A stretch of 64,000 nt of DNA, from positions 1 through 64,000 of the forward strand of contig NZ_JBJMIE010000042.1 in assembly GCF_045807065.1 (NCBI RefSeq), written 5' to 3'. The notes below the pieces were generated by a model that searched no databases, was not told the DNA's origin, and worked only from the letters and a program-made list of their open reading frames with translations. How positions within the stretch are numbered: the first letter of the stretch is position 1; each line of letters starts with the position of its first letter. Source of the DNA: Actinophytocola sp045807065 (GTDB taxonomy: Bacteria > Actinomycetota > Actinomycetes > Mycobacteriales > Pseudonocardiaceae). Position numbers and translations under genes: made by a program. Positions 43,685 through 52,270 of the stretch are shown here, in pieces.

Positions 43685-43688
43685 GGAT

Positions 43689-44600
43689 TCATTTCGCTGG
43701 TGGGGCCTCGGGAAACCCCGGTGGGAGTGGCAGGGAGTGGTCGAGCTCCGGCTCGCGTGTGTCGACCCAGACCGGCAGGTGGCCGGGTAGACAGGAGGAG
43801 AAGTCCGGGAACACCATGACCATGTTGATCACGGCGTTGCTCAGGAACCACTGGGCGCGCCCGGGGATCTGCATGTCGCACGCGTGGCCGGGATCTGTGT
43901 CGGGCACCGGCAGCATCGGGGGCGTGAACGGCGTGGCCGACGAGACCGGCGGTCCGATCCGATACAGCAAACGGTCACGCCACGGAACCGAACCCGTGTT
44001 GTACAGCCGCACGGGAAGCAGGAACAGCTCGCCTCGTGTCATCTCCGCGGCGAGCACGGAGTGGACGCGGTCGACGGCTACGCCGTCATCCGGGCTCGCC
44101 TGCCATTGTCCGGCGGTGGCCGCGCCGCGTTCGAAGCGTTTGCGTGCCTCGTGGAGAATACGCACGCGGTCGACGCCATGACGTGCGAGAATTCCGCGGT
44201 ACTGGCCCATGTTCGCCGGATTGGTCGCGCGTGCGACCAAGGTGAGCGGGTATCGCCACCACCGATTGTCGCTGAGCTGGTCCGCCGCACGGGTCCACCG
44301 TTCGAGCCGCTGGCGGGGAGTGGGTACGGGCACTGGCTCGATGGGGAGTCCGGCCATCCGAAGTCCGGCCACGTCGCCTGCCGCACGGCCACTGGCGATC
44401 ATTGCCGCCGCGATGTCATCCCACAGGGCGTCGGGCAGTTCCGAGTCGCCGGACTCGACGTCGCGAAGACGGTGCCGGCTCAGCCGGCCTGCCGCAAGGC
44501 CGTTGGCGGCAAGGAGCTCTGTGAACGCCCGCAACGACATGTCACCGCGTAGCCGCCGCAACGTGTGGCGTCGCTGGTCAGATGAGTACTCATCCGGCAT
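43689..44600 (-). CDS. HTH-plus-Ig-like (NBR1-type) protein, paralogue 2
   Basis: A 303-residue protein. The N-terminal ~75 residues look like an HTH (RLRGDMSLRAFTELLAANGL, RLSRHRLRDVESGD). A middle helical region follows, then a C-terminal beta domain with LLPVRLYNTGSVPWRDRLLYR, the NBR1-like Ig fold hallmark N-x-G-x-x-x-W. ATG 44600 lies inside the end of the preceding gene, with 11 bases of overlap, so the two are translated together. Both share NTGSVPWR and related strands and arose by duplication. No signal peptide is seen. The function is unknown. Confidence 0.7.
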   Translation of the reverse strand: MPDEYSSDQRRHTLRRLRGDMSLRAFTELLAANGLAAGRLSRHRLRDVESGDSELPDALWDDIAAAMIASGRAAGDVAGLRMAGLPIEPVPVPTPRQRLERWTRAADQLSDNRWWRYPLTLVARATNPANMGQYRGILARHGVDRVRILHEARKRFERGAATAGQWQASPDDGVAVDRVHSVLAAEMTRGELFLLPVRLYNTGSVPWRDRLLYRIGPPVSSATPFTPPMLPVPDTDPGHACDMQIPGRAQWFLSNAVINMVMVFPDFSSCLPGHLPVWVDTREPELDHSLPLPPGFPEAPPAK

Positions 44601-45615
44601 GATCAACCCATTCCGGCAGCGGATCGATCAGATCGGCAGGTGCCACGACCACGGTGACGAACAGCCCGAGCAGTGTGGTCGGAAAGCAGTAGGTGCCATC
44701 CGGCCACCCTTGCTTCAGACAGGCCCGGTAGGTGCCAGGGGTTTTCGGTACCCGCATCGGACATTGGATCCGCACGGACGAGCCGGGGTCGACGTCGGGG
44801 ATGACGATGAACGCGGGCGTCCGCACTCCGCCCAAGTAACTGCCGACCCGGTACACCACCCGGTGGCGCCAGGGCACCGAGCCGGTGTTGTGCAGTACCC
44901 AGCTGGCGACCAGTTGGCTGTCGGGAGCGACAAGTAGCCCTTCCGGGGTTTCGTCCTCGGCGCTCGACTCGTCCGCCGCCGACGGCCACCACGGCGCGTT
45001 GGGGCTTGAACGTACGTCACGCAACCCGACGACAGCCTCGGCCTGAGCCGCCAGCACGGCGGACACGCGACCGTCGGTATCGGGGAAGTGTTCGGTGAAG
45101 AAGTCGAGTTCTCGACCCGGTGGCACGTGCGCGGGCAGGTCGCGCAGCCGCCGGGGGACATCCCGGAGCTGGTCGGCCAACAGGGCGTTGCTCCAGGCGT
45201 ACATGTCCACCAGGTAGCCATCCGCGCCGAACGCGAGATCGTAGGCGCGAACCAGCCATCCCGGCACCCGGCTGGTGTAGAGCCGGGTCCTGTCGCCGAC
45301 CTTTGTGAGGTTGATCCACGCGGGCAGCCGGTAAAGATCTAGCCGTGAATGATGGCCCTTCTCCAAAGCCTGCAGGAAGGCCTCGTCAACCAGATGTGGG
45401 TGCGCACGTACGTGCGTTCCTGCGTCGGCCCAGGTAGCGCCCGGATACAGGGATGTGATCGCCGGGTTCAGCATCGCCACCGCACTCGACAGGCTGTCGC
45501 CGGTGGCCACCCGAAGCTGCCGCATCGCGGCTGTCAGTTCACGCGCGGCCAGGATGTGCACCGGGGCCGGCGGGCGGGGCCGGCCGCGCAGGACGTGCCG
45601 GGGCACTGTGATCAC
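44590..45615 (-). CDS. HTH-plus-Ig-like (NBR1-type) protein, paralogue 1
   Basis: A 341-residue protein with a helical N-terminal part (AARELTAAMRQLRVATGDSL, a possible degenerate HTH), a middle region (LPAWINLTKVGDRTRLYTSR) and a C-terminal Ig-like domain. That domain has SWVLHNTGSVPWRHRVVYRV, VIPDVDPGSSVRIQCPMRVP and GTYRACLKQGWPDGTYCFPT. The last two strands match the NBR1-like pattern (VPxxPGxYxxxW). Start GTG 45615 has a GAGGAG box at a short distance; GTG 45606 is possible. Its start faces the small peptide genes across about 140 bases. Confidence 0.7.
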   Translation of the reverse strand: MITVPRHVLRGRPRPPAPVHILAARELTAAMRQLRVATGDSLSSAVAMLNPAITSLYPGATWADAGTHVRAHPHLVDEAFLQALEKGHHSRLDLYRLPAWINLTKVGDRTRLYTSRVPGWLVRAYDLAFGADGYLVDMYAWSNALLADQLRDVPRRLRDLPAHVPPGRELDFFTEHFPDTDGRVSAVLAAQAEAVVGLRDVRSSPNAPWWPSAADESSAEDETPEGLLVAPDSQLVASWVLHNTGSVPWRHRVVYRVGSYLGGVRTPAFIVIPDVDPGSSVRIQCPMRVPKTPGTYRACLKQGWPDGTYCFPTTLLGLFVTVVVAPADLIDPLPEWVDHAG

Positions 45616-45759
45616 AAACTCCTCGGTGCCGCTGTGGTCAGGCTGGTGCGCGTTTTTCGTTGTATCGCACTATTGCCGCATGAACAACATTCCTCAGCAA
45701 AATTCGCGACGACCGGAGAGTGCCGAATATCTCGCCCTCGACGTGCCGGTGAGCGGAGG

Positions 45760-45978
45760 ATGGATGAACCGGCCCTGGAAGCACCCGAGAGGCCCGCCGA
45801 CCGAACAAATTCACACGACAACGTGCCGGTACGGCAACCTGCTTTGTTGACCACGACGCAAAGCAGTAAGAAAAGCCTCGGCTATTTCGCATTCGAGCGG
45901 CATCCCATCTCGCCACAATCCAGGTGGAAACTGCCACAAATCACGTGGCCGGATCCTCCTGTGCCCGAAAACGCATAG
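45760..45978 (+). CDS. Possible 72-residue peptide
   Basis: ATG 45760 gives MDEPALEAPERPADRTNSHD and ends RWKLPQITWPDPPVPENA. A GGAGG box touches the start codon, which is poor spacing. Third-position GC is lower than in neighbours. There is no signal peptide. It ends 16 bases before the 48-residue peptide gene. It may be a peptide precursor or not coding at all. Confidence 0.3.
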   Translation: MDEPALEAPERPADRTNSHDNVPVRQPALLTTTQSSKKSLGYFAFERHPISPQSRWKLPQITWPDPPVPENA

Positions 45979-45994
45979 TGAAAGGATCGCAGAA

Positions 45995-46141
45995 ATGTTC
46001 AAAATCTTTGTTGGTGGGGCACTCGTTCTCATCTTCGCGGTCGCAGGTTCAGCGCTCAGGTCGGTCACCGCCGAACATTCTCGAAGCTCGGTCGAAGTCT
46101 TCGTGGCCGGCGACATCCCCTGTTGCCGGATGATGCCGTAG
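45995..46141 (+). CDS. Small exported peptide, 48 residues
   Basis: AAAGGA lies eight bases before ATG 45995. The product has a short basic start (MFK), one hydrophobic helix (IFVGGALVLIFAVAGSAL) and a possible signal-peptidase site after SVTA. Cleavage there would release EHSRSSVEVFVAGDIPCCRM plus MP (22 residues, two adjacent Cys). The gene is convergent with the large TPR-containing SARP regulator, ending 64 bases from its stop. Small exported peptides beside TPR regulators are a known signalling layout in Firmicutes. Here a pheromone or modulator role is an inference. Confidence 0.5.
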   Translation: MFKIFVGGALVLIFAVAGSALRSVTAEHSRSSVEVFVAGDIPCCRMMP

Positions 46142-46205
46142 GTCGATCGGCCGGGGATCGGCGCCGTCGGTCCCCGGCCACACCCAGCGGACTGCCCGTC
46201 GTCTG

Positions 46206-49049
46206 TCATGGCTGTGGCGGCTTCTTGGGTCCGGGTAGTCGCGCATACTCGTCGAATGCGTCTGCCCTGACCTGGGTACCGTGCAGGTCCTGGCTGAGCC
46301 GCACGGCTTGCTCCGCGTAGTAGCGCGCCCGGTCCGGTTCACCGTGTAGCCGGTGAGCTCTGGCGAGCGTGGTGAGTGCCCATATCTCCCCGTAGCGATA
46401 TGTGTGTCTACGGGCGAGGTCGAGCCCGCGGGTCATGATCGTGATCGCCTGCTCGTAGTTCCCTCGGTCGACATGAATCTTCGCCAGTATCTCGTGTGCG
46501 TCGCACTGCCGATAGTGATCGCCGGTTTTATTATACCAGGACAGCCCTTTCTCGACCATGGTGATGGCCTCGCCGGAATTGCCGAGTTGGTGGTTCGCCT
46601 TGCCGAGGTTGACCAGCGCGAAAGCCTGGCCGAGGGGCACGCCGATGTCCCGGGCGAGGTCCAGTTGTTGTTGAAGGTAGGCGATGGCCTGCTCCGGTTG
46701 CCGCTGGGCGAGATGGGTGTGGCCGAGGTTGCCCAGCGCACGCTGCTCACCGAACCGGTCGCGGATCTCCTGGCAGATGGCCAGTTCCTCGAGAAGGTGG
46801 GCACGTGCCTGGTCGAGCTGACCGATCTGGCTCAGATGCATGGCCAGGTTGCCGTGTGCGTGCGCCAGCGCGACAGAGTGCCCGAGGCGCTCGGCTGCTG
46901 CGACGACGCTGTCGAGGAAGCTGATCGTGTCGGGTAGGTCGCTCACGCCGGAGTGGAGAAAGCGGTACCAGTGCAGAGCCAGGGCGAGCCCGACGCCGAG
47001 GCGGACCTCCTCGGCGGGACCCTGCCAAGCTTGTAGGACTACCGCGACCATGTTGTGGTGTTGTTCGTCGAGCCACTGCAGCGCTTCGTCGTGGTTGGCC
47101 AACGGTTTGGGCGGCGCGGTAACCTCGGGTGCGGGGTGGTGCGCTCGATGTGGGTAGACCAGCGCATTGGCTCGACAGGTCGTGGCGATGTAGTAGCTCA
47201 GCACGCGAATTATCAGCATGTGTCGTTCCGCCGGCGCGAGGGTTCTGGTGCCGAGTTCGTGCGCGAAGAGCCTGGTGAGGTCGTGCATGTGCAACCGCCC
47301 GGGCTTGGGTTCCTCCATCAGGTGCGCGTCGAGCAGGCGCTCGGTGATCAGGTCAGCCTCGGCGGGCGTCGTGTCGAGCACTGCGGCGGCGAGGTCCGAG
47401 TCGGTGTCGGTGCTGGGTAGCAGTCCGAAGAGGCAGAGTGCTCGGGCTGCCTTCCGGTCGATGTGGTTGGCACTGTCGTGAAGGGCGGTGTGGCTGACAG
47501 CGAGGCTGCTGCGCAAGGCGATGTCGTCGGCGGCGAGCTCGGTGAGCCGGTGCCGCTCGTTGGCCAGCCGGTCGACCATGTCGTGCACGCGCCAGCTCGG
47601 TCGGGCGTTGAGCCGGGCAGCGGCTACGTGCAGCCCCAACGGCAGATGGTCGCACAGCTCCGCCAGCCGGTAGGTCGCTTCGAACTCCACCGGTCTAATG
47701 TCCGGAAGCAGGCTCGCGAGCATCATACGGGCCTCGTCGGGAGTGAGCGGACCGAGGACCAGGTGAGTCGCGCCTTCGAGTGCCGCCAAACGGCTTCGGC
47801 TGGTGATCAGCACAGCGGTGTCCGGACCGCCGGGCAGCAGCGGTCGTACCTGACCGGTGCTGGCGGCGTTGTCCAGCATGATAAGCAGCCGCCGCCCGGC
47901 CACCACGGTACGCAGCCGTGCGGCCGCTTCTTCTACGCCAGACGGTATCTCCGTGTTGGCGACGCCCAGCGTCCGCAGCAGGTGGTGCACGGCCTCCACC
48001 GCGGACAGCGGCCGCATGCCCGGTGTCGCGCCACGCAGGTTGACGTGCAGCTGCCCATCCGGGAAACGTGGCATCACCAGATGTGCCGCACGCACGGCGA
48101 GCGCCGACTTACCCACTCCTGGCGCGCCGTGGATGACCACGACCGGTCCCGCCGCCGACGTGGGTTCCGTGGTGAGGAGGCCGGTGAGGGTGGCCACTTC
48201 CTGGTCCCGGCCGACAAACGTGTTCAGGTCACGCGGAAGTTGTCGATGTGTCCGAGTTCCGGTGGCGTGCCCTGCCGCGACACCGGTGTCGGGGGCCGGT
48301 GTGGAGATGATCAGCGTCGGGTCGGCGTTGAGAATTCGTTGGTGCAGTTGCTGCAACGGCTGGCCGGGATCGACGCCGAGCTGTTCTGCGAGCCGCAGTC
48401 GGATCTGTTGATAACACTCAAGGGCCTCAGCCTGCCGTCCACAACGGTACAGCACTGTCATGAGTTGGCTGGCGCACCTCTCGTCCAAGGGGTATGCCGA
48501 TACTTGCGCCAACACCCGGGCGAGCAACTCCTTGTGGCGGCCAAGCCGCAGCTCGACGTCGGTCCGGTCAAGCTCGGCGGCCAGCCGTTCCTGGTTCAGC
48601 GCGAGCCGGGTGGCATTGATCCACGGAGTGTCCAGTCCGCCGAAGGCCTCGCCTCGCCACAGGTTCAGTCCCTGCGCGAAGAGCTCGGCGGCGGCGTCAT
48701 CAGCTCCAACCGAGCGAGCTTGGGCGAGTAGGCGTCGACTGACGAACAGATCCACCGACTCGGGCGCGGTCGTCACCACATAGCCGGCCAGTCGCCGTTC
48801 TATGCCAACATCTTCCGCACCCGCCAGCACCTGCCGAAGACGTGACACATAGCTGGCAAGAGAACGGTCGGCCCGCGCCGGCAACCGCTCCCCCCACACG
48901 CGCTCGGCGAGGACCCCGGTCGGTACCGCACGGCCAACATCGACCAGCAGAGCCACCAACACGGCCCGCTGACGGGCATGACCAGGGTCAACCTGCCGTC
49001 CGTCGACCCACGCCTCGACATCGCCCAGAACTCTGAATCTCGTCGCCAC
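46206..49049 (-). CDS. AfsR/SARP-type regulator (BTAD, NB-ARC, TPR)
   Basis: A 947-residue STAND regulator. Residues 1-95 are the OmpR-like DNA-binding domain (RFRVLGDVEAWVDGRQVDPG, SYVSRLRQVLAG). BTAD follows (LWRGEAFGGLDTPWINATRL, LLARVLAQVSAYPLDER). The NB-ARC module starts at FVGRDQEVATL with Walker A HGAPGVGKSALA, Walker B RRLLIMLDNA and LITSRSRL. The last ~250 residues are TPRs (ALGNLGHTHLAQRQPEQAIA, AFALVNLGKANHQLGNSGEA). AGAGGA six bases before GTG 49049 decides the start. Such proteins switch on biosynthetic or developmental genes after NTP-driven oligomerisation. The TPRs would sense a ligand, possibly the neighbouring peptide. Confidence 0.92.
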   Translation of the reverse strand: MATRFRVLGDVEAWVDGRQVDPGHARQRAVLVALLVDVGRAVPTGVLAERVWGERLPARADRSLASYVSRLRQVLAGAEDVGIERRLAGYVVTTAPESVDLFVSRRLLAQARSVGADDAAAELFAQGLNLWRGEAFGGLDTPWINATRLALNQERLAAELDRTDVELRLGRHKELLARVLAQVSAYPLDERCASQLMTVLYRCGRQAEALECYQQIRLRLAEQLGVDPGQPLQQLHQRILNADPTLIISTPAPDTGVAAGHATGTRTHRQLPRDLNTFVGRDQEVATLTGLLTTEPTSAAGPVVVIHGAPGVGKSALAVRAAHLVMPRFPDGQLHVNLRGATPGMRPLSAVEAVHHLLRTLGVANTEIPSGVEEAAARLRTVVAGRRLLIMLDNAASTGQVRPLLPGGPDTAVLITSRSRLAALEGATHLVLGPLTPDEARMMLASLLPDIRPVEFEATYRLAELCDHLPLGLHVAAARLNARPSWRVHDMVDRLANERHRLTELAADDIALRSSLAVSHTALHDSANHIDRKAARALCLFGLLPSTDTDSDLAAAVLDTTPAEADLITERLLDAHLMEEPKPGRLHMHDLTRLFAHELGTRTLAPAERHMLIIRVLSYYIATTCRANALVYPHRAHHPAPEVTAPPKPLANHDEALQWLDEQHHNMVAVVLQAWQGPAEEVRLGVGLALALHWYRFLHSGVSDLPDTISFLDSVVAAAERLGHSVALAHAHGNLAMHLSQIGQLDQARAHLLEELAICQEIRDRFGEQRALGNLGHTHLAQRQPEQAIAYLQQQLDLARDIGVPLGQAFALVNLGKANHQLGNSGEAITMVEKGLSWYNKTGDHYRQCDAHEILAKIHVDRGNYEQAITIMTRGLDLARRHTYRYGEIWALTTLARAHRLHGEPDRARYYAEQAVRLSQDLHGTQVRADAFDEYARLPGPKKPPQP

Positions 49050-49277
49050 AGCGCGTCCTCTGATAGACAGCACCCGGATAACCACGGGTATCCCAGTCAT
49101 CAACTGTTCAACAATCTCACAACAGTTTGCCGACATCGAGCGGGCAACATGGTGGAGCGCTGGTGCGGCACCGTTCAGCAGCGCGGAACCGGCCCGGTCC
49201 GAACCGCTCGGGTAGGTCGACGACCGAGGACGAAACGACCATCACCTGGCAGGCATCGAAAGTATGCGGAGACGTAC

Positions 49278-51308
49278 GTGCTGACACTGATGACGGTGTT
49301 GCTGGTCGCTGTGGTCGGCATCAGGCGACGTCGGCGCACAACCGCTGGCAAGCCGCGGTTACGAGCTCGGACTCGATCCGTCATCCTGGTGTCGGCGATT
49401 CTCGCGTTCAACATGACACCGGGCACCTCCGCCGAGGCAAAGAGTCGTCATTCCATTCCAGACATACCGAACCCGTGCACCGATATTCTCGGCAAGATCC
49501 CCAGTATGCCCTACCTGCCCGAGGCGTGCGACAAGGTCTTCGACGCGGTTGACCGAGCCGTGAGGAATGCGTGTACCGACGCGCCGGACATACAGCGACC
49601 AGGTGCGGGTCTGGTGGGTGCGGTCGACCCGTCACGAGGCCACGGGAGTGAGGGCAGCGTGTACCGCGACTACGGCTACGCGGGCATGGTCTGGCAGGTG
49701 TACGACGACAACTGCGTTCTCCCGAAGCCGGTCACCGACCCGATGACGACCATTGACACCTGGACCGGAAACCAGTTGTTCAACCTGGGAAAGTTCGTGG
49801 TGGGAGTCACGAACTCACTACACTACGCGCTGTACGACGGTCGCATCCTCGAGCGTCTGAACAACAAGGTGAAAGACCTCGCCCAACAGGTGTTCGACAA
49901 CATCTACCTCAAGCTCGCCGGCTTGTTCCTGCTGGTTCTCGCCGTACTCATGTTCCGGCATATCTGGCGCGGTGACCTGGCCTCGGTGTCGAAGCGAGCA
50001 CTTTTCGCGCTCTGCGGGATGTGGTTCGCGTCGTCGACTGTGGTAATGGTGGGCAACTACGGCCGGATAGACGACACGATCGTCGGAGTCACCACGGGCA
50101 TCCAGAACGGCTTTGTCGAGCCGGAGAAGAAGGGTGACGCCAGGGACACACTGCCAACCGAGCTGCACACGAAGGTGGTGTACGACAACTGGTTGCGCGG
50201 TGAGTTCGGCAGTCCGGACACCGAGCAGGCGCGGAAGCTCGGCCGCACACTGCTCGACGCGCAGGCGTGGACCTGGGAACAGGAGGCGCAGAGCACCAAC
50301 GAGAAATCCAGGAACCAGACAGAGAACGGGAAGAAGTCGCGGTACAAGCAGTTCGTCTACCAGCTCGGGCCTACCGCCGGGACCTTCACCGGCACGGACG
50401 GATCTCGCATGGGTGCCGGGTTCCTGTCATTCCTGCAAGCGCTCGTCTACTCACTGTTCCAACTGTTCGCCAAGTTCGCCGTGCTGCTGGCCCAACTGCT
50501 CCTGCGGATTCTCACACTCACCGCTCCGATCATCGGCTTGGTCGCCGTGGTCCACCACGAGATCCTTCGACGGGTTGGCAAGGCGGCCGCCGCAGTGGTG
50601 CTCAACGTCCTCGTACTCGCGATACTGGCCGGCGTGCACTCCAAGTTCCTGCAACTGATCTTCGGCCCTGGCATGAACCTGTCCCTCACGGTCCAAATGC
50701 TACTCGGGGCCATCGTCACACTGGTGTTCATCCGCGCTGGGCGCCCACTGCAACGCATCTGGCAGATGGTCGACCTCTCCATGGGCGCGGTGGGCATCTC
50801 CAACCCGACAGCCGAGCGCACCCGCCGGACCCGACCCAATCGCCCATCGCACAACTCCGCGTCGGCACAAGGTGGGTTCTGGAGCGGAGTCCGCGAAAGA
50901 GCAAACGGCAAGGAGAAAACCAGGACGGTCACGGCCGGACGGCCGGAGGCACGACCACCCGTCCCCGCTGTCGCCCAACCCCGCCACACGGGTAACAGCC
51001 CTGCCGGGGCGACCAGGTCATCGACTTCGAACGCGCGGCGGCGTCGAACCGTGATCCTCGAAGGAAACGACAAGGCAGCCAACAGGCGAAATGTCCACGA
51101 CGATGTCCACGCAACACCAAAGAGGGCGATGATGACGCCGAACACAGCACCCGCCGGTGATCGTGACTACGGTCGCCCGAAGAACCTTGACTACAAAGGT
51201 CCCCGGACACAGCTTGTCTACCGTCCGTCGACCGGTCGGGTCGAGCCAGCTCCCAGCCAACAGCCACGAAGTACGTTGAGCGACAGCGAAGCGCCACAGA
51301 CTCGATGA
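49278..51308 (+). CDS. Polytopic membrane protein, possibly VirB6/TrbL-like (type IV secretion)
   Basis: About 676 residues. GTG 49278 follows a GGAG box at six bases; an in-frame ATG 49149 would add an Arg-rich stretch unlike coding sequence. There is an N-terminal hydrophobic segment with a signal-like end (VILVSAILAFNMTPGTSAEA), then a Cys-bearing outer domain (NPCTDILGKIP, EACDKVF, NACTD, DDNCVLP). Several helices follow (LAGLFLLVLAVLMFRHIW; FAKFAVLLAQLLLRILTLTA; PIIGLVAVVHHEILRR; VVLNVLVLAILAGVH), then a long basic disordered tail. This organisation resembles VirB6/TrbL channel proteins of actinobacterial conjugative elements. No ATPase or relaxase gene is present. Confidence 0.55.
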   Translation: MLTLMTVLLVAVVGIRRRRRTTAGKPRLRARTRSVILVSAILAFNMTPGTSAEAKSRHSIPDIPNPCTDILGKIPSMPYLPEACDKVFDAVDRAVRNACTDAPDIQRPGAGLVGAVDPSRGHGSEGSVYRDYGYAGMVWQVYDDNCVLPKPVTDPMTTIDTWTGNQLFNLGKFVVGVTNSLHYALYDGRILERLNNKVKDLAQQVFDNIYLKLAGLFLLVLAVLMFRHIWRGDLASVSKRALFALCGMWFASSTVVMVGNYGRIDDTIVGVTTGIQNGFVEPEKKGDARDTLPTELHTKVVYDNWLRGEFGSPDTEQARKLGRTLLDAQAWTWEQEAQSTNEKSRNQTENGKKSRYKQFVYQLGPTAGTFTGTDGSRMGAGFLSFLQALVYSLFQLFAKFAVLLAQLLLRILTLTAPIIGLVAVVHHEILRRVGKAAAAVVLNVLVLAILAGVHSKFLQLIFGPGMNLSLTVQMLLGAIVTLVFIRAGRPLQRIWQMVDLSMGAVGISNPTAERTRRTRPNRPSHNSASAQGGFWSGVRERANGKEKTRTVTAGRPEARPPVPAVAQPRHTGNSPAGATRSSTSNARRRRTVILEGNDKAANRRNVHDDVHATPKRAMMTPNTAPAGDRDYGRPKNLDYKGPRTQLVYRPSTGRVEPAPSQQPRSTLSDSEAPQTR

Positions 51309-51317
51309 GGATCACCC

Positions 51318-51620
51318 ATGTATATTCGCGCGAGCGCGGCCGCCGTGTCGATGGCTTTCGAAGTTGCTCAACCGACACCTGACGGGCCACCGACGCTGGG
51401 CACAGGCGGTCTGCAAAACTGGATTCTCGACAACGTCATTCCGCTGTTTCTTCTGCTGGTAGCGCTGTTAATTCTCTGGCTCGGCGGCGCCAAGGGCGAC
51501 AACGCGGGAGTCATGCGGCGCCTCGGTGGTGTGGTTGTCGCCCTGGCCCTCATCGGCCTGGCGCTGAGCGGCGCCGGCGTGAACATCGGCACCTGGCTGA
51601 CCGATCTGATCGTGCATTAG
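51318..51620 (+). CDS. Small two-helix membrane protein (VirB2/TrbC-like)
   Basis: A 100-residue protein with two membrane helices (IPLFLLLVALLILWLGGAKG; RRLGGVVVALALIGLALSGA) joined by a short polar loop (DNAGVM). GAGGA precedes ATG 51318 by six bases, and it starts ten bases after the previous gene, so both are one operon. The two-helix layout and linkage suit a VirB2/TrbC-type pilin or channel subunit, but this rests on topology. Confidence 0.55.
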   Translation: MYIRASAAAVSMAFEVAQPTPDGPPTLGTGGLQNWILDNVIPLFLLLVALLILWLGGAKGDNAGVMRRLGGVVVALALIGLALSGAGVNIGTWLTDLIVH

Positions 51621-52270
51621 ACACTACTGACACTCTGGCGCTACTCACCGCCGGTACCACTCCACCACGTCTTCGTTCAGCAACACGGAGATGATGACGC
51701 CCGCGATCACGATGCCGACGAGGCCGCCAGGGCGGTCATTGTATCTGACGGCGGTTCGACCTGATCGTCAAAGCGTGTAACTGGCGGACTCGGCTCGACC
51801 ATGACCTGCCCCGTCTTGGTCGACGATTGGCCGGGAACGGTGGTCGTCGGAACAGGGCTTCGGCGGTGATGGCGAGGTCGCGGACGCGACGGCCAGTGGG
51901 TGAAAGACGGCTCCAGCCGCCGATGACTCATCCACGGCCCCGGTTCGCGAAGTGTGCGTTCGTGCCCCTGGGGCGGCTTGCGCTGCATTCACGTCGAGGT
52001 CCGCCTGGCAGCTTTTCCGACCGATATGGTCCCGACAGGGCGCTTCGCACGAACTTCGCCGGCGTGGGGTTGATGTCGATGATGCGGCCGCCAAGTGCTT
52101 GATCTGGGTGTCGGGATGGGTTGTTGGCAGGTGTGGCAGTGGCCAGCGGGCAGCCTGCCATGCCCTCGCCTCATGGCGGCTACTCGAACCGCCCGCGCAG
52201 GTAAGCGGTGTGTAGCGCCGCGTCCCTAGCGTTGTCCATCGACTGGTCTGCGTGTGGAGAGGGGAAGCGC
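51621..52270. other. Intergenic region, about 650 bases, no gene supported
   Basis: On the minus strand, 51640-51735 reads GGLVGIVIAGVIISVLLNED, like the end of a membrane protein, but it has no start codon. This may be a relic. Nothing else recognisable was found before the AraC gene. Confidence 0.45.

Noticed and set aside
51640..51735. A small minus-strand membrane peptide (GGLVGIVIAGVIISVLLNED)
   Set aside because: It has no start codon or ribosome site after the preceding in-frame stop.
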